A stretch of 64,000 nt of DNA from assembly GCA_949130495.1 (NCBI GenBank), contig OX422215.1, positions 11,757,302 through 11,821,301 on the forward strand. The letters run 5' to 3'. A program made the position numbers and the translations under genes. The number at the start of each line of letters is the position of its first letter. Position 1 is the first letter of the stretch. A model generated the notes under the pieces. The model did no database searches. It was not told where the DNA came from and saw nothing but the letters and a program-made list of their open reading frames with translations. This stretch comes from Sambucus nigra (Eukaryota > Streptophyta > Magnoliopsida > Dipsacales > Adoxaceae). This document shows positions 1-12,545 of this stretch, piece by piece.

Positions 1-720
1 GGTTACAAAAACACTAAAACAAATGAACTTTTGAACTAAGAAATCTTTCTCTAAAAATGTTCTCTCAAATGTGTTTAGAAAATGTCAAAAGTTGGTTTTC
101 CAAAGTTGGTTCCCGCACATAATAATTCTGGAAAAGTTAGTGGGAATAAAAGAGTGGGATAGAGGGGAAACTGCCAAATAATTTTCCCGACGGAAATCTC
201 GTTCGAACGAGATTTTTGTTCGAACGAAGTGTCGTTCGAACGACCCTTCTAACGATGTTCCAGAGGCTAATTGGGAAAATTTGTTGGCAAACTCGTTCGA
301 AATAAATTCTCGTTCAAACAACAATTTCGAACGAAGTTCCAGAAGTTCATTTTTTCAATTTTAAGCCCAAAACTTTTATTTAAAAGTTCTAAAATAACTT
401 TTTGAAAATAAAATTCATTTTAAATAAACTTTCACCCAATATAAAATTATTCCAAATCTCCTACAAATATATAAAAGCATTCATACCTTTGGAGACACAT
501 TTGAAATATGTTGTTGATGACGTGAAATGAGGCACATGTAAACCGGTAATGATGTTCTCTTGATAAGTAAGTCGCAACGCTTCAATTCAAACTTGTCATG
601 GGCTTGAAGGAACACATGGACTATATCCTATGACTTAACATGTTTTTGTCCGAAATTGAGCCAATACTACATTAAGACTCAATCGGAGACTTGTGTCCTT
701 ACACATAATATAGGTGAAAC
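1..720. repeat. Non-coding repeat DNA rich in GTTCGAACGA motifs
   Basis: No gene is visible. Positions 190-335 hold at least five copies or near-copies of the palindrome-centred motif GTTCGAAC. The same motif is characteristic of the copia-type LTRs at 15.7, 19.3, 24.15 and 27.7 kb, so this is probably an LTR fragment of a related family. A short minus-strand reading frame (85-324) is made largely of these motifs and is not treated as a gene. Confidence 0.4.
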
Positions 721-959
721 CTAATAATAATAATCATGTTGAGGATTCTCCTCTTTTCCCTCTTTTCAAAAACAAAAAATGCCAAAAACATATTTCCTCC
801 CTTTTTCAAAATACCAAAAATACTCTCTATTTCCTTTAAAAATAAACCAAAATCATTTTTCCCTCTCAGATCGATCGCATGCCCGATTTGGCCTGGATCC
901 CTATTATCTTTGGTCTTCTATCAAACCACCCCGAATCTCCACTGCCTCCTCTACTGCTT

Positions 960-1900
960 CGATCGAATTTGAGATCTTACTCCCCAAGTTGTTCATGTAT
1001 AATGCAAACCAAGCGCCAAATGATCAGCCAGGTCTGATGGCCATCCTAGCTTCGTGTGGTAGCGAGACTAACAACCCTGAATCTAAGACCTCTACCCAAA
1101 TTATCCTTACTAAAATACCCAGAACCTCCACAATCTTACCCAATACCCACAAAGTTTGCCCATCATTTCTCCTAGACCCCACAAGCTTTGTTGATCAAGC
1201 TCTTTCGCTCCTCACACGGGCCTATATAGTCGTCTACACTCGATCAGAGTGGGAAGGCATGGAGTTGCTGTAATACTAAATTAACTCCTAAGGCTTGAGC
1301 TGATGTCATACAGATCGTGTTGGATATGTTTCTCCAAAAAGGAGAAATATGAAGTATCCCTGAGTTTCTTACCACCTTGAAACTTCAGGGACGTCTGGTC
1401 CCTTCACTCCAGCACCTCCCCATTAAGTCGAAACACCTGTATAATGAAGTCATGGAGGTTTTCAAATGCATGGATTACTCTTGGAGAAAGGACATCGTCG
1501 CCATCTTATGGAGGGATACCTAAATAGCTCAGATGATGAACCAAATCATAGAGAAGCTAGATCTATTATTGACTTATGTGGAATGATTTCTTTTGGAGAA
1601 TTATTGGGGGAAATAAAGAAAGTGTATATCCAGCCCAAAATAGATGAATCCATGTGATTCTTATTTTTCGCTGCCTATGTTAACCACATGACCCGATCCG
1701 AGCGATATTATAAACATTCGATTCCCTATGCAACCGAAATAGATAAAGCAAAAGGAGTTATCGAAGAGCTCCCAATGCCAAGATGTCCATTAAAGAAAGT
1801 AAAATTCTTGAACAGCTTAAGAAAACCTAAGCCAACATCACCTTGTGGGGACTCTTCATGTCCTCTCAGCTGCACCTCAATGCTCTGATAAATCTCCACA
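960..1900 (+). pseudogene. Frame-broken coding-like relic of unknown family
   Basis: The plus strand reads as protein-like sequence only when the frame is changed several times. The best stretches are 1466-1657, with a segment resembling ELLGEIKKVYIQPK, and 1688-1888, with NHMTRSERYYKHS and LPMPRCPLKKVKFLN. The even codon composition and the way the stretches continue each other across frameshifts suggest a dead transposon gene, perhaps a retroelement gag, rather than a host gene. I do not recognise the family. From 1900 to 3500 coding potential fades further and I see nothing definable. Confidence 0.3.
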
Positions 1901-3504
1901 TCTGCACATGCATACCCATACTACAACTCCGGCAAAGCCATTATTAGAAAAATCTTTTTGGTGTAATGAGTACATAACTATTGGGAGGATGATATTTCCT
2001 CCATGAACTAGTGGCCAAGTGGCCGAGGGGGAGATATAAAAAAACTCCTCCAAAGACACCTGAGGAGAACGGGATAAATCCGACATAGTTGCCGCTACAC
2101 TGGGGCTGACAGAATCGCAGAGAACTCTTCAAAGGTGGGACATAACCCATCTAAGATGAATAAAAAAACTTAGTCTTTAGGGTACCAGAACTATATCACT
2201 GCTTCAAGAAGATTCCAATCTATGGCGCGGTTATGCCATAAAGAAACCTGGCACGGACTAAAGGCTTCGTAGTCAACATTGTAGAGGCACATTGCCCTTA
2301 GACCCTCAAGGTAGGAACAAAAAGCCTTAGACACCATAAGATCCATTTACAGAGTAGAAGAAAGCTACAGAGGATAAAAAGTGGAATATGGTGATGAAAA
2401 CACCTCCAAATCCCCTTTTTATACTAAAACATTCCATAAGAAGATAAGTTATTCAAGGCATCACTGGTATACCTATTCCCAAATTACCCAAAGTACGTAA
2501 AAAGTGTAATCAAAGATAAAAGAGTGATTTGGATTTGACCCTAATGTTGACAAGAAGGCCAGGGATATGTTGGTCACACTCCATTTTGAAAAAACCCTCT
2601 TTTTTCTCTCCATATCACAATAAATCTCTTCAAAGGGAAGCTCTTTTTCAACCAACCCTCTATGGCCATCATCTAATCAAAAATTTCAAAAAAGAAATTG
2701 AAAAAATCCTAAAAACATATCCTCCTTTTTCTTAAAACAAAATCTCAACATAAAATTAAAGTGCATGTAAAGTAAGCCATTAAATCAAGATAATCAAACA
2801 AAAATGCAGTTTTTCCTTCTTGAGTCTCTTTCAGAAACAAATCCATTACATCAAGCTTACAATATGGTGAATACCAAGCTTCTTCAATCACAACTAATGG
2901 ATCTGCGAGAAAACCCCAAAAGGAAAGAATTGGAGATGGATGTCACCTCATTTTCCACATCACTCTCTATCCATGGTATCAGATGTATCCAAACTCATGC
3001 GTCAGTAGAATCATCACCTGTGCATGCATACTCGTAACCCCTGCGGTCGTCGAAGGCAAATGCCAAAGGTAGAAGGTCACCTATATTCCCAGCAAAGAGT
3101 CATTAATCTACTCAGAAGCAAAGTTTTAAAGCTATAAAAAGATGAAAATTGGTAATGACCTTTCCCCTTCCTCGAGAAGCCCAGTAATCTATGCCCTATG
3201 CCGATAGGCACCTCCTCAGACCTGCCTATCGAAAATCCCCTCAAATTTTATCAAACAAATGCCAAAAAACCTAAAAATTGCTCGAAAAAATCCCAAAAAA
3301 CCTCGCAAAGTCAAGTATATTTGTTCTCCGAGAAAAACTCATGGTGAAGCACCAAACCAACTACAAACTGTCGACATCCCCAGTAAGATCATTGGCACTC
3401 ATTTTCATCATCGGCATATTCCCCATAAGAACTAAGAATCCAAGGTGCGCTTGCACCAAAGCACTCTACGCTTTTCATAGCAAGTCAGTACAGTCCCCAT
3501 AAAC

Positions 3505-4085
3505 TACATCTTAGGTTCGTAGAATTAACGTCGACCCACTAAATTGGTTATCATAACTTCAAGTCGTCAGAATTAACCTTGACCTGTAGAATTGATCACC
3601 TAACTCTTTAGGTCCTCATAATCAACCTCAACTCGTAGAATTGATCATCCCAAACTTTAGGTCTTCAGAATTAACCTTGACCCGCTGAATCGGTCATAAC
3701 ACTTTAGGTCCGTAAAATCGACCTCGACCCGTAGAATCAATCATCATAACTTCAGGTCCTCAAAATTTACCTCGACCCCCAGAATTGATCGTTACATCCT
3801 TATGTCCGTAGAATTAATCTCGAGCCGCAAAATTGGTTGTTATATCCTTATGTCTACAGAATTGACCTTGACTCGCAGAATTGACCTTGATCCACAGATA
3901 TGGTCACCTCACTCTTTGGTCCGCAGAATCGATCTTGACCCGCTGAATTGGTCATCTCTACATTTAGGTCCTTAGAATAGACCTTAACCTACTGAATTGT
4001 TCATCCCACTATTTAGGTCCGCAGAATTGACCTCGACCCTCTAAATCGATGGCCCGCATTCCCTAGGTTTGCATAATTTAACTCA
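3505..4085. repeat. Degenerate tandem array, unit about 50-60 bp
   Basis: A block resembling TTTAGGTCCGTAGAATTGAC followed by TCGACCCGTAGAATTGATCA recurs about ten times in direct orientation with point changes and small indels. No open frame runs through it. It adjoins the longer-unit array that follows, as in the non-coding part of a large LTR retrotransposon or a small satellite. Confidence 0.7.
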
Positions 4086-4244
4086 ATCCTCTTCTCCCAC
4101 ATTGATGAGGTATCTATATTTCGATGAACTTCACTTCTTACAAGATAAACCATCAAGGGGCTAAATTGACACCCAATCTTAGTTCCCCCCAGGAACCTGC
4201 TTAGGTCCCTAACACTCCTCCTCCCTCTGTAAATCCTAGGTCAT

Positions 4245-5060
4245 ACCCTGAGTACTGATCTGAAAGCCAATGGGCACGCTCGGGCCACCTTTGACTCCTA
4301 TTAACTCTCAAAACTGAGTGAAGCTTAATTAAATCTTAACAGTCTCTTAATAACATTTCCAACGGTCCATCTCGTGCATAAATTGACCTCACGATTTGCA
4401 GAACGATCTATTTAACCTCGAGTACTGATCAGGAGGCCACTTAGCACTCCCGAGCCACATTTGATTGTGTCCAAATCTTTAAACCGGGAGAAGCTAAATG
4501 AAGCCTCCAATTTCTCTAAATACCCTTTCCAACGATCCATCCCGTGCACGAATCAGCCTCACGATTGACATGATCAATCCATTTTACTCCGAGTACTAAT
4601 TTGAAGGACATTGGGCGCTCTCGAGCCCTGTTTGATTCCGGTCATCTATACAACCTGAGTGAAGCTCAATAAATCCTCAAAGGTCTCTGAATACTCTTTC
4701 CAAGGTTCATTTAGTGCAAAAACCGTCCTCACGGTTAACACAAATAGTCTGTTTTACTGTGAAAGGCCATCGAGCACTCTCGGGCCCCATTTGACCTGGT
4801 TAACTTTTTGAACCGAGCAAAGCTTAATGAAATATCGAAGGTATCTGAACTCCCTTTCCAAAGGTCCATTTTGTGCGCAAATAGGCCTCACGATCCGCAC
4901 GAACGACCCATTTTTCTCTAAAAATCCCCTATCCATAGGCCATCGATCAATTGAGCCCGGTTTGACTTTGGTTAACTCTCGGACCCAAGCGTTTATCAAT
5001 AGATACTTGAAGGGATATAAATTTCCTTTCCAATGGTCCTGATCATTCACGATTTGAAAT
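4245..5060. repeat. Tandem array, unit about 170 bp, about 4.5-5 copies
   Basis: Successive units begin near GAGTACTGATC at 4250 and 4420, at the diverged GAGTACTAATT at 4591, and at truncated forms near 4755 and 4915. This gives a spacing of 160-171 bp. Each unit repeats the blocks GAGCC..TTTGA, GAGTGAAGCTTAAT, CTTTCCAACGGTCCAT and CCTCACGAT in the same order. Copies differ by roughly a fifth of positions by eye. Short frames on both strands (4754-5050 and 4827-5042) are by-products of the repeat. Confidence 0.75.
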
Positions 5061-5099
5061 TACGGTTTACATTTTATGCTATTTTTCAAAAAAGTCAGT

Positions 5100-6290
5100 T
5101 CCAGACTACCTATCAGCGCCCCATACTCCCTACCTACCGACAGGGTGTACTTTCCTTGCCCGATAGGCAGGCTCAATGTCGATAGAAGACCAAGGGTTAT
5201 TCATATCGTAACCCTCCTAACCCTAAATGGCACTCTATAAAGGTCTCATGACCTCAACCCTAAGGAGGTCCTTCTCAATAGTCAGTAAATATTTTCTCGA
5301 AATCAGAGCCTTATCATTACCAAAAAAGTCCATTTTCTAGTATTCCCTCATCTCACTTCCTTACCACACTTAATCATCCACCTCACCCTATCATCTTACT
5401 TTCATACCACTACAAAACCAACCTATACACATTCTAACTTCAGCAACAAAGATCTACAAGGAGGTTCATTCTTCACCCCTTTTCTAGTTTAATCATTTAA
5501 GTGTTATTATTCACTTATTCCCATTTCATGATATCTTCTAGTTTTGTTTCATTATCTCACATCAAATAATATTCAGTTTTTTTATTATTAGTATTGCACA
5601 CAACTTATTTTCATAAAAAACCCAAAAAAGACAAAATAAGGTTTATTTATAAATTCTAAAATTAGGACTTCCATTTTCTCACACTTGAACACTTTTACCT
5701 TCCGAAGCACTCACATTTGGATTTATGGGTTGAACCACACCCTTATATGCTAATTTTTAACTGTGTGGAATTTGATGCCCCTTGGGCTATGTACGCGTCT
5801 TGGAACAATCTCGATATTTGAGTCTTTCCTTTTCATTTCATGCCTTTTATATTCTATTATATCTATTTTTGAGTCTTGGACTCCTACATATATGTGCTTT
5901 GCCCGACATGCACATTCGCTCTTTCGTAGCGATTCATGATTTGGCGAACACTTACATTATATCTTTATTATTATTATTGGGTAAACTCCCATGGATTAGT
6001 CCGCTCCGTCAATTCCATGACGTGAGATGGTTAATTTTATTCTCTCATTATTCATATTATAGACATGTACACACACATCACGAAGAAAAAGAGAGAAGAT
6101 TAACATAGACCATAAGAGACCGAAAGGAGGGTGCCTAACACCTTCCCATTCCGTAACTTAGTCCTCGGACCTTTAAACAATTTGGTTTCGTATGCATCCG
6201 TATGACCTTGATGCCGTTCTCTCGAGACGACGACATTCTTTTGCCTTTTTTTAGAAAAATACGCTGGCGACTCCGTGTTATCCCCATTTG
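5100..6290 (+). mobile_element. Decayed Tat/Ogre-type LTR end with primer-binding-site-like sequence
   Basis: A TATA-like CTCTATAAAG lies near 5232. A block at 6120-6175 reads GGTGCCTAACACCTTCCC then CGTAACTTAGTCCTCGGACC. A TGGCGACTCCGTG-type sequence at about 6264 looks like a primer-binding site followed by a CCCCATTTGACGATAG leader. From memory of the group, this order is typical of the 3' part of LTRs in the Ty3/gypsy Tat/Ogre lineage. The same blocks recur at 8815-8985 and, inverted, at 54650-55015. The 5' LTR boundary is not visible. Confidence 0.5.
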
Positions 6291-7200
6291 ACGATAGCCA
6301 ATTATATATCTGAAGCAGACCGCGAAGACGCCAATATGAGTGATGAAAAGGGGACCTCCATATCCCCAAATCACCCACATGCGCATGGCAAAAATGTGGA
6401 GAGAGAAAGAGAGAGAGGCAGACCCTTTTCACCTTCTCCCCTCATCCCGACTTTGGGGTCGAGCCCGTGTCGGAGAAATCTGACCCGGTTGTCCACAAAT
6501 CACGCGGTTAAAATTTGGACACATAGCACCAAATCTTTCATAAAATCTTCGATCGGCCAAAATATTTAACCGCATAGTTAAAAATCCTAAATTTGGCCTA
6601 TAAGAGGGACCCCACCCTATTGGGAAAAAGATCCCAAAACACAACATTAATTCAATTTTCTAAAATATTATCCCTCGAGTGTGGGCTCAAGACTCTAGAG
6701 TGAAACTTTGACTTTCGAAACATATGTTTCAAAGGAGGAGTTAAGATTCCAAAAAGGCGTCATTCCCCTGTGTAAATCTGGCAATCCGAAGTTCCTCAGT
6801 CGAACATCTTCCCGACAATACAACCACTTCCTCCAAAGCTAGTTTCACGCCGAAGCCCCGTTCACTCTACAAGGGTAAACATTTTAAACTTTCATCTTAA
6901 TTTATGAAAAATGTTATCGACCTGAGAATGCATATACATGTGTAATAAAATATGCCAGCCCCCATTAGGGGGCCGTATATGCACTATATACCTTTATATT
7001 TTAAAGCCTAGTTCTCCTCCAACATTTCTCATTATTGAGATGCATATTATGCCCATGCACTAAAAGAACTAATCAAAACTAGTACAACTAAATATGACAC
7101 GAAAACACACTTTTCCTACCGTTTTTAGGAAAGTGTCAGTGAGCAGGGTTACTCTGGACTCTTTGTTGAAAGAAAAGTCGGAATACTCTTTTCCGAGCAA
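6290..7200. other. Non-coding retroelement leader-like DNA
   Basis: This lies downstream of the primer-binding-site-like sequence. It holds short overlapping frames on both strands (6288-6569 plus, 6100-6647 minus) without recognisable domains. I see no gene. Confidence 0.3.
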
Positions 7201-7414
7201 ATGTTCCCGTCTCAACAGCAATACCCACCAAGTTGTATTCTCCTCGAATACTTATCAAACACATATATTTTAATACGTATTTTAACATATGAATATAATG
7301 TTTTGTCTCATAAACAAAATGATATAAAAAGGAATAGACTCCTTAAATACCGTAGTGTTGTATTGTTTATACCCAGTATGCCAAATCCTATACACATAAA
7401 CACCCCTCTCCCCG

Positions 7415-8425
7415 CCCGTTGGAACTACGTAGGCTTTGATCCCATGACTTACCAAGTATGTAAGCATGATATTGATCTACACTCATGTGCCCAAGCCTTA
7501 TAATATGTCTCTCGAGTATTATTTTTAGAGAGGCCCCATCTTTACCCCCACCCCCATTGGAACTATGTAGGCTTGAATTGCAGGACTTCCTGAGTATATA
7601 GGCGCATTAACTATCTACACTCGTGAGTCCAAGCCTTATAACACATTTCACAACATATTATCTTTAGAGATGCCCACATATCTATCCCAACCCCCAACCC
7701 CCCATTAGAACTACGTAAGCTTTACTCCAAGGACTCCCCAGTTATGTAGGCGCCATACATAGTTATACTCGTGTGCCCAATCCTTATAATACGTCTCTCG
7801 ATGTATTATCTTTAGAGATGCCTCCTTATCTAGTACAATTGCCCAGCCATGTATCTCTCAGGCGCTAAGTAATATGTCTAATGGATCCACTCACCTTTCC
7901 GCGCCAAGTCATCACACTTACACACGCATCATGTTAGAACACATTACATTTAGTACATCGCACAATGAACTACATAAGATTTGATCATAGTTCTCTCTAA
8001 GTATGTAGCCACAATAGCGAGGCTTCCCTCGTTTGTACAAGCCACCTCAGCTCTATTGCATTTAAGATATGCTTCCCCTTTCAGTTTTAATTCTCACAAT
8101 CGATGAGATACCAAACTAACTTAAGTCATGAACAACACAACATAAATGCTCAAACACGCATACACAAACTCGAACCGAACTATGTAGGCTTTGATCTCGT
8201 GGATACACGAGTACTTAGTCACAGTACCAAGACTTTCTCGTGAGCATAAGACCGTGTAATGTCTTTTGATGTATTGTCCCAAAAATATATGCTTTCATCT
8301 ATCACCCTTATCCCTCACTGAAAATAAATAACTTCTTATGCATATCCATATAACACAAATGCTCCAATGCCAACATACTAACCACATCACGAACTATATA
8401 GGATTTGATATCATGGATACACAGA
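7415..8425 (+). repeat. Spaced repeats of a GAACTACGTAGGCTTTGAT motif
   Basis: Six versions of the motif occur at about 7420, 7560, 7707, 7970, 8178 and 8393, each followed by a CCATGGAC/CGTGGATAC-like tail. The first three also share a downstream block containing CCCAAGCCTTATAA and TATTATCTTTAGAGATGCC, giving a 135-150 bp tandem unit. A shorter relative, TACGTAGGCAATC, lies on the minus strand at 12546-12567 just downstream of the gypsy integrase relic. This suggests the array belongs to the non-coding part of a Tat-type element. Confidence 0.6.
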
Positions 8426-8814
8426 TAAATATGCACAATAGTTAGGCTTTCGTCGTGATCATAAGTCTCAATACACTAATAATCTTCTATTATAACTCAA
8501 CACACTAACAGCAATTTGCTACACATACACACATTAACAGCCTACTGTTATACCAGCCAATACTTCTTGCACATATACATACATTAACTGCCTACAGTTA
8601 CCTGTATATACATTCGCCCACATGCACTCTTGTATACCCAGACCTATTTAGTGACGATTCCACACCTCTTACTCATATCATTTTTAACCTAAGCATATGT
8701 TTACGTTTTAAAGAATTTTTAAACTAGGGTCTCTCATCATGTTCTAAAATAGACTAAAAGTAATTATAAATTCAAAATGTGAATATAAATATATAGATAA
8801 GGATGCATAAAGAA

Positions 8815-8985
8815 AAAGTGAGGTGCATCATACCTTCCCCACTCGTAACCTAATTCTCGAACCCACACAAGAATTTTTTGACTATTCGCAGGCCTCAAAC
8901 GGACTTAGGGTAAGCCCAAAAGGTCTAAGTCAAACAATTTTGTTTGTTTTTAAATAAAATAAATTGGCAACTCTGAACAATCAAA
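8815..8985 (+). mobile_element. Second Tat/Ogre-type LTR-end fragment
   Basis: GAGGTGCATCATACCTTCCC is followed by CTCGTAACCTAATTCTCGAACCC and, at about 8963, TTGGCAACTCTGAA. The order of blocks matches 6120-6290, including the degenerate primer-binding-site-like end. It is a decayed fragment. Confidence 0.4.
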
Positions 8986-9219
8986 AACCCCTCATGTAAA
9001 AAATGGAATAGGATAATAGGTTCGTGCAACAAAACTTGATATGTTGTCTAACAACTTCTAGGGGCATAACCATAAGCCCAATCTTAGAGAGAAAATTGGA
9101 GATCGAGAGACAAGAACTCTCGCATCACTGGGTATCATCACACGTATGCGCGGATGAAAAAACACTCATCCTTTGTGCACACACATCCCTCTCCATTGAT
9201 CCAATCTGGGGACCATAGC

Positions 9220-9345
9220 ACCACACCTATCCATAGGGTACTTGAATCAAGGGTTGAGCGAGTTATCAAGGGACACATGCCGATAGGCATGACCTAGTCC
9301 TATCGATGGGATGGCATCTTAGACCTCTATAAATAAGGGCATGGG
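9220..9345 (+). promoter_or_regulatory. Possible retroelement promoter with TATA box
   Basis: CTCTATAAATAAG near 9322 is a good TATA box. It is preceded by CCGATAGGCATG and CCTATCGATGG, which echo the CCGATAGGCAGG upstream of the TATA-like site at 5232. Both are probably U3 regions of related LTRs. No intact transcript unit follows. Confidence 0.35.
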
Positions 9346-9379
9346 TAGAAGGTTTTCTACACCTTGCAAATACTTGTTA

Positions 9380-9382
<3 letters not shown>

Positions 9383-9478
<96 letters not shown>

Positions 9479-9500
9479 CTCTATCTATCTATCTATCTCT
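9383..9500. repeat. Compound microsatellite (CT)n(CTAT)n
   Basis: About 28 CT units (9383-9438) run into about 15 CTAT units, interrupted once or twice by CTCT. The translated frame is a low-complexity Ser/Leu/Tyr run and is not a gene. A similar compound tract lies at 36018-36070. Confidence 0.95.
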
Positions 9501-9544
9501 TAGAAAAATTATGCCTCAGATTTCTTACGCAATTTAAATAAATA

Positions 9545-11200
9545 GACTTTTTGAATGCACCCCATGATGATTGGGCCAACATCGAGGGGATTACTCGTGG
9601 TGAGGGGTTATCAAGGGCCGAAAATGTGTAATATAGTGAGAGACCGATGGATGACACCGGGATCCTTATGAGGGAGACTACGATCCATCATTCGAATTTT
9701 GTGCAGAACCCGAGTAGTTACATAAATGAATTTCTTTTTGTATTTTTGATTTTGGATTTTTATATTAAGGCGGTCATTTATTGTTTTGTATTTTTAGATT
9801 TTCTTATACTTATTCGGGGTATGCCTTTTGTAGGTTAGGATTTCTTCTTCGATTATTCGTTCTCAAGGGTCTACGGGTGTGAAGAGTATGGGATAATCTA
9901 CCCACAAAGGTGAAGAGTTTAGTATGAGGCACGAGTTTTGGTAACTTGGTGGATTCTTTGGACAAAAATCACCATTCTTCAATCATTTTATGCACCTTTA
10001 GAAAGAGGTGGTAGGATTCCACACATACATTCCACTTCGGAGTGGAGTAGATGACGCTGACATAAATAGACATGTATCAGATCCTATATTTGTTGCGAGA
10101 GAGTAAGCACGTGCATGTCGACTATTCCTTGCGCTTAATGAGTAAGGAGATAAGGAAGCTCTCGGGCCTTTGGAAAGAATTTGATCTAGAAAGTCGGTCA
10201 TCATAGCGTATTTAAATGAGGTTATGTTGAAACGAAAATTTAATTTGGGGGATGCTCAGCAGGTGCGACTGATGGCACGTCTTTTCATCATGTTCTTATT
10301 GAGGCTATAGAAGCGAAGAATGGGGATGAGATACATTTACGATTAATGCCCTTCTTGCAAGACTTCACTTAGATCCATCTGTATGACTGGGGGAGTTCAG
10401 TGCTAGCATTTCTTTACTTCTCCTTATATGCGTTCAATAGATATTTTTTTCCCACTTTCACGAGGGCACCGTATCTCTTGGAGATATACGTATTTTATAA
10501 TTTAATTTTGCTTGCCTTACTTTATTTTTACAGTTTTGTTATTTTTTGATTATTTTTCTATTTTTTTCTATGTTTTTTAGGTATGGTTTTACAAGGTGAT
10601 TGGGTTCAACACCTAATTGATGAATTTGTGGGACACAAAGGTGGGTGGGTTTCCAAGGATTAGGAGGTGGAGGAAAGATAATAGAGATTTGAAGTCCGTC
10701 CCTTCCTTAAAGGAATTGAGGAATGTCCTAAACACCTTTACTAGCACGTTAGTTCTTTCCTTGAATTTTCGTATTTTCTTTTAAACTTTATTCTTTTCCC
10801 AGTATTAGATTTTATTTCTAAAGAACATGCTTCCATTATGAATGTGACCTTAAATCTATGGCGCTAGAGGATCGAGGACATGGGCATCATGAGCATGCAT
10901 ACGTAGATGACCTGATTATTTTCGTGTGAGTTCGAGTACATCTAATACCTCAAAGTAGACGATCGGTGGGTGATTTTACATGAGATGGTCGTTCCTCTTG
11001 TTGGTCCTCCGATTCACATAAGGGACCCAGAGAAAATGTCATTGGAGTCTAGTGAGGCAACTAAGATTGGGGATGAGTATTCTAGATTTACGGAGATAGT
11101 GGCAATGTATGACTATTTAAACTTCGTCTTAAGTTAGTTGATACATCCATTCATCTATGACGCGATTAGGGATCCAACTCTATAGGTTAAAGTAGGAGGT
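9545..11200 (+). pseudogene. Relic of a plant-mobile-domain (MAIN-like) protein
   Basis: Short plus-strand stretches in shifting frames resemble the plant mobile domain found in MAIN-like host proteins and in transposons that captured it. The clearest is at 10388-10450, reading DWGSSVLAFLYFSLYAFNR, which matches the family's conserved WGSxVLAxLY segment. Near 10655 a WV/GGFPRIRRW-like stretch follows a GT..TTTTTTAG intron-like gap. Upstream, 9647-9720 (MDDTGILMRETTIHHSNF) could be the N-terminal part. Stops and frameshifts are frequent, so it is dead. Whether it came from a host gene or a transposon cannot be told here. Confidence 0.4.
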
Positions 11201-12540
11201 AAGAGTATACAATGGGAATCGAATTAAGCATCAAGTAGTAGTGCTAGGGCAGTGGATCCACTACAACTTCGTGAGTTTGGCCTACCTTCGCTCTACTTAC
11301 CAATGAGTAATATGGGGAGTGTAGAGATCCATTTTCTCTCCAATGCTGATCTACTAGGATTTTTTCTTCGTCTGCGAGTCTACTCGTCGAAGGGTAATAT
11401 GTTTATATTTTTTCTTAATTTTACCATTAAAATTTTTCTTCTCATTTCATGATTTTGACATCCCTGCCTATTTTTCTTTCTTATCATGTTGGGTCACACG
11501 TCTTGAGTGCAAGATGTACAAGAATAGATGGCTTCGGCGATTGAGTACATTCGGACGTTGAATCGCTCCTTTTTAATGCTTGTAGTATCCCATAACTACA
11601 TTACATTTCTTTTTCTTCCTCTGGCCCAGGGGTTTATTGCTAAGGAGTTTACTTCTCGTCATCTTGGGAAGCATGATCGCCGTTAGTAGTGAGGGGTCAA
11701 TTAGAAAGGTTCGGGTTGCGTCCCAATAATTTAATATTTCTTTTTATCCTTTTCTTCTTATATGTAACTATAATTATTCAAGATAAATATACATACAATG
11801 GTTCTTTTTATTTAATTATCTTGGTCATATGGCTTATTCTTCATGTACTTTTATTTTTTCACTAAGGGCTTTATCATAATTTTGAAAAAGAATGTGGTGT
11901 GTATATCCATGGATTGGCTTTGGAGGGACTTGGTTTTAAAGGTATGTGCAAAAGAAATTCGCCAACAATGATTTGTTATGATGGAGGTAGTTAAAGGTCT
12001 TGCCAGGGACCTGGTTAATCTTTTAAAGGCATACTGGCGTATCGAGCATGCGTGAGTATGAACCTCAGAAGAAGATTACTAGGTTCCTTCTATAAAGAGT
12101 GGTGATGTCGGCGAAGATGTAGCGGGTCCTTTTGGTTCTTAGCATATCTTTTTTATGAAGTCGTATGCATGGTTTTAGTAAGTGGTGACGGTTTGGTGAT
12201 TGTGGGCTTCAGTGTGGTTCAAGAAACGTTGTAGGATTGTAAGTTTGATGCTTTCCAATGTTGGCTTCAGTGTGGTGTTGATGTAATAAGTGGTTTTGTG
12301 GTAGCTATGTTATGATGATCTACTTTATTTTGAATAAAAATTACGTATGGAATAAATTTTGATTATGAGAATATCTTCATTGTGTGTCCATCAAAAGCAA
12401 CATTTATGTTTGAATTATCTATACCAATTGTTAGGACGAACATAATCCTTTTGTCCAATTTTAAAATGATGAGAAAAACTTATGCATCTTGATGAGAGAA
12501 AAGAAAGCATTTTGTCAAAATCAAAGGACTGCACCGAAAG
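11200..12540. other. Unassigned AT-rich DNA between two transposon relics
   Basis: There are scattered short frames such as 11252-11452 plus, with no recognisable domain. It may be the end of the plant-mobile-domain relic and the flank of the gypsy element. I see no gene. Confidence 0.3.
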
Positions 12541-12545
12541 TCATT

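Noticed and set aside
9341..9541. Ser/Leu/Tyr-repeat frame
   Set aside because: Translation of the (CT)n(CTAT)n microsatellite.
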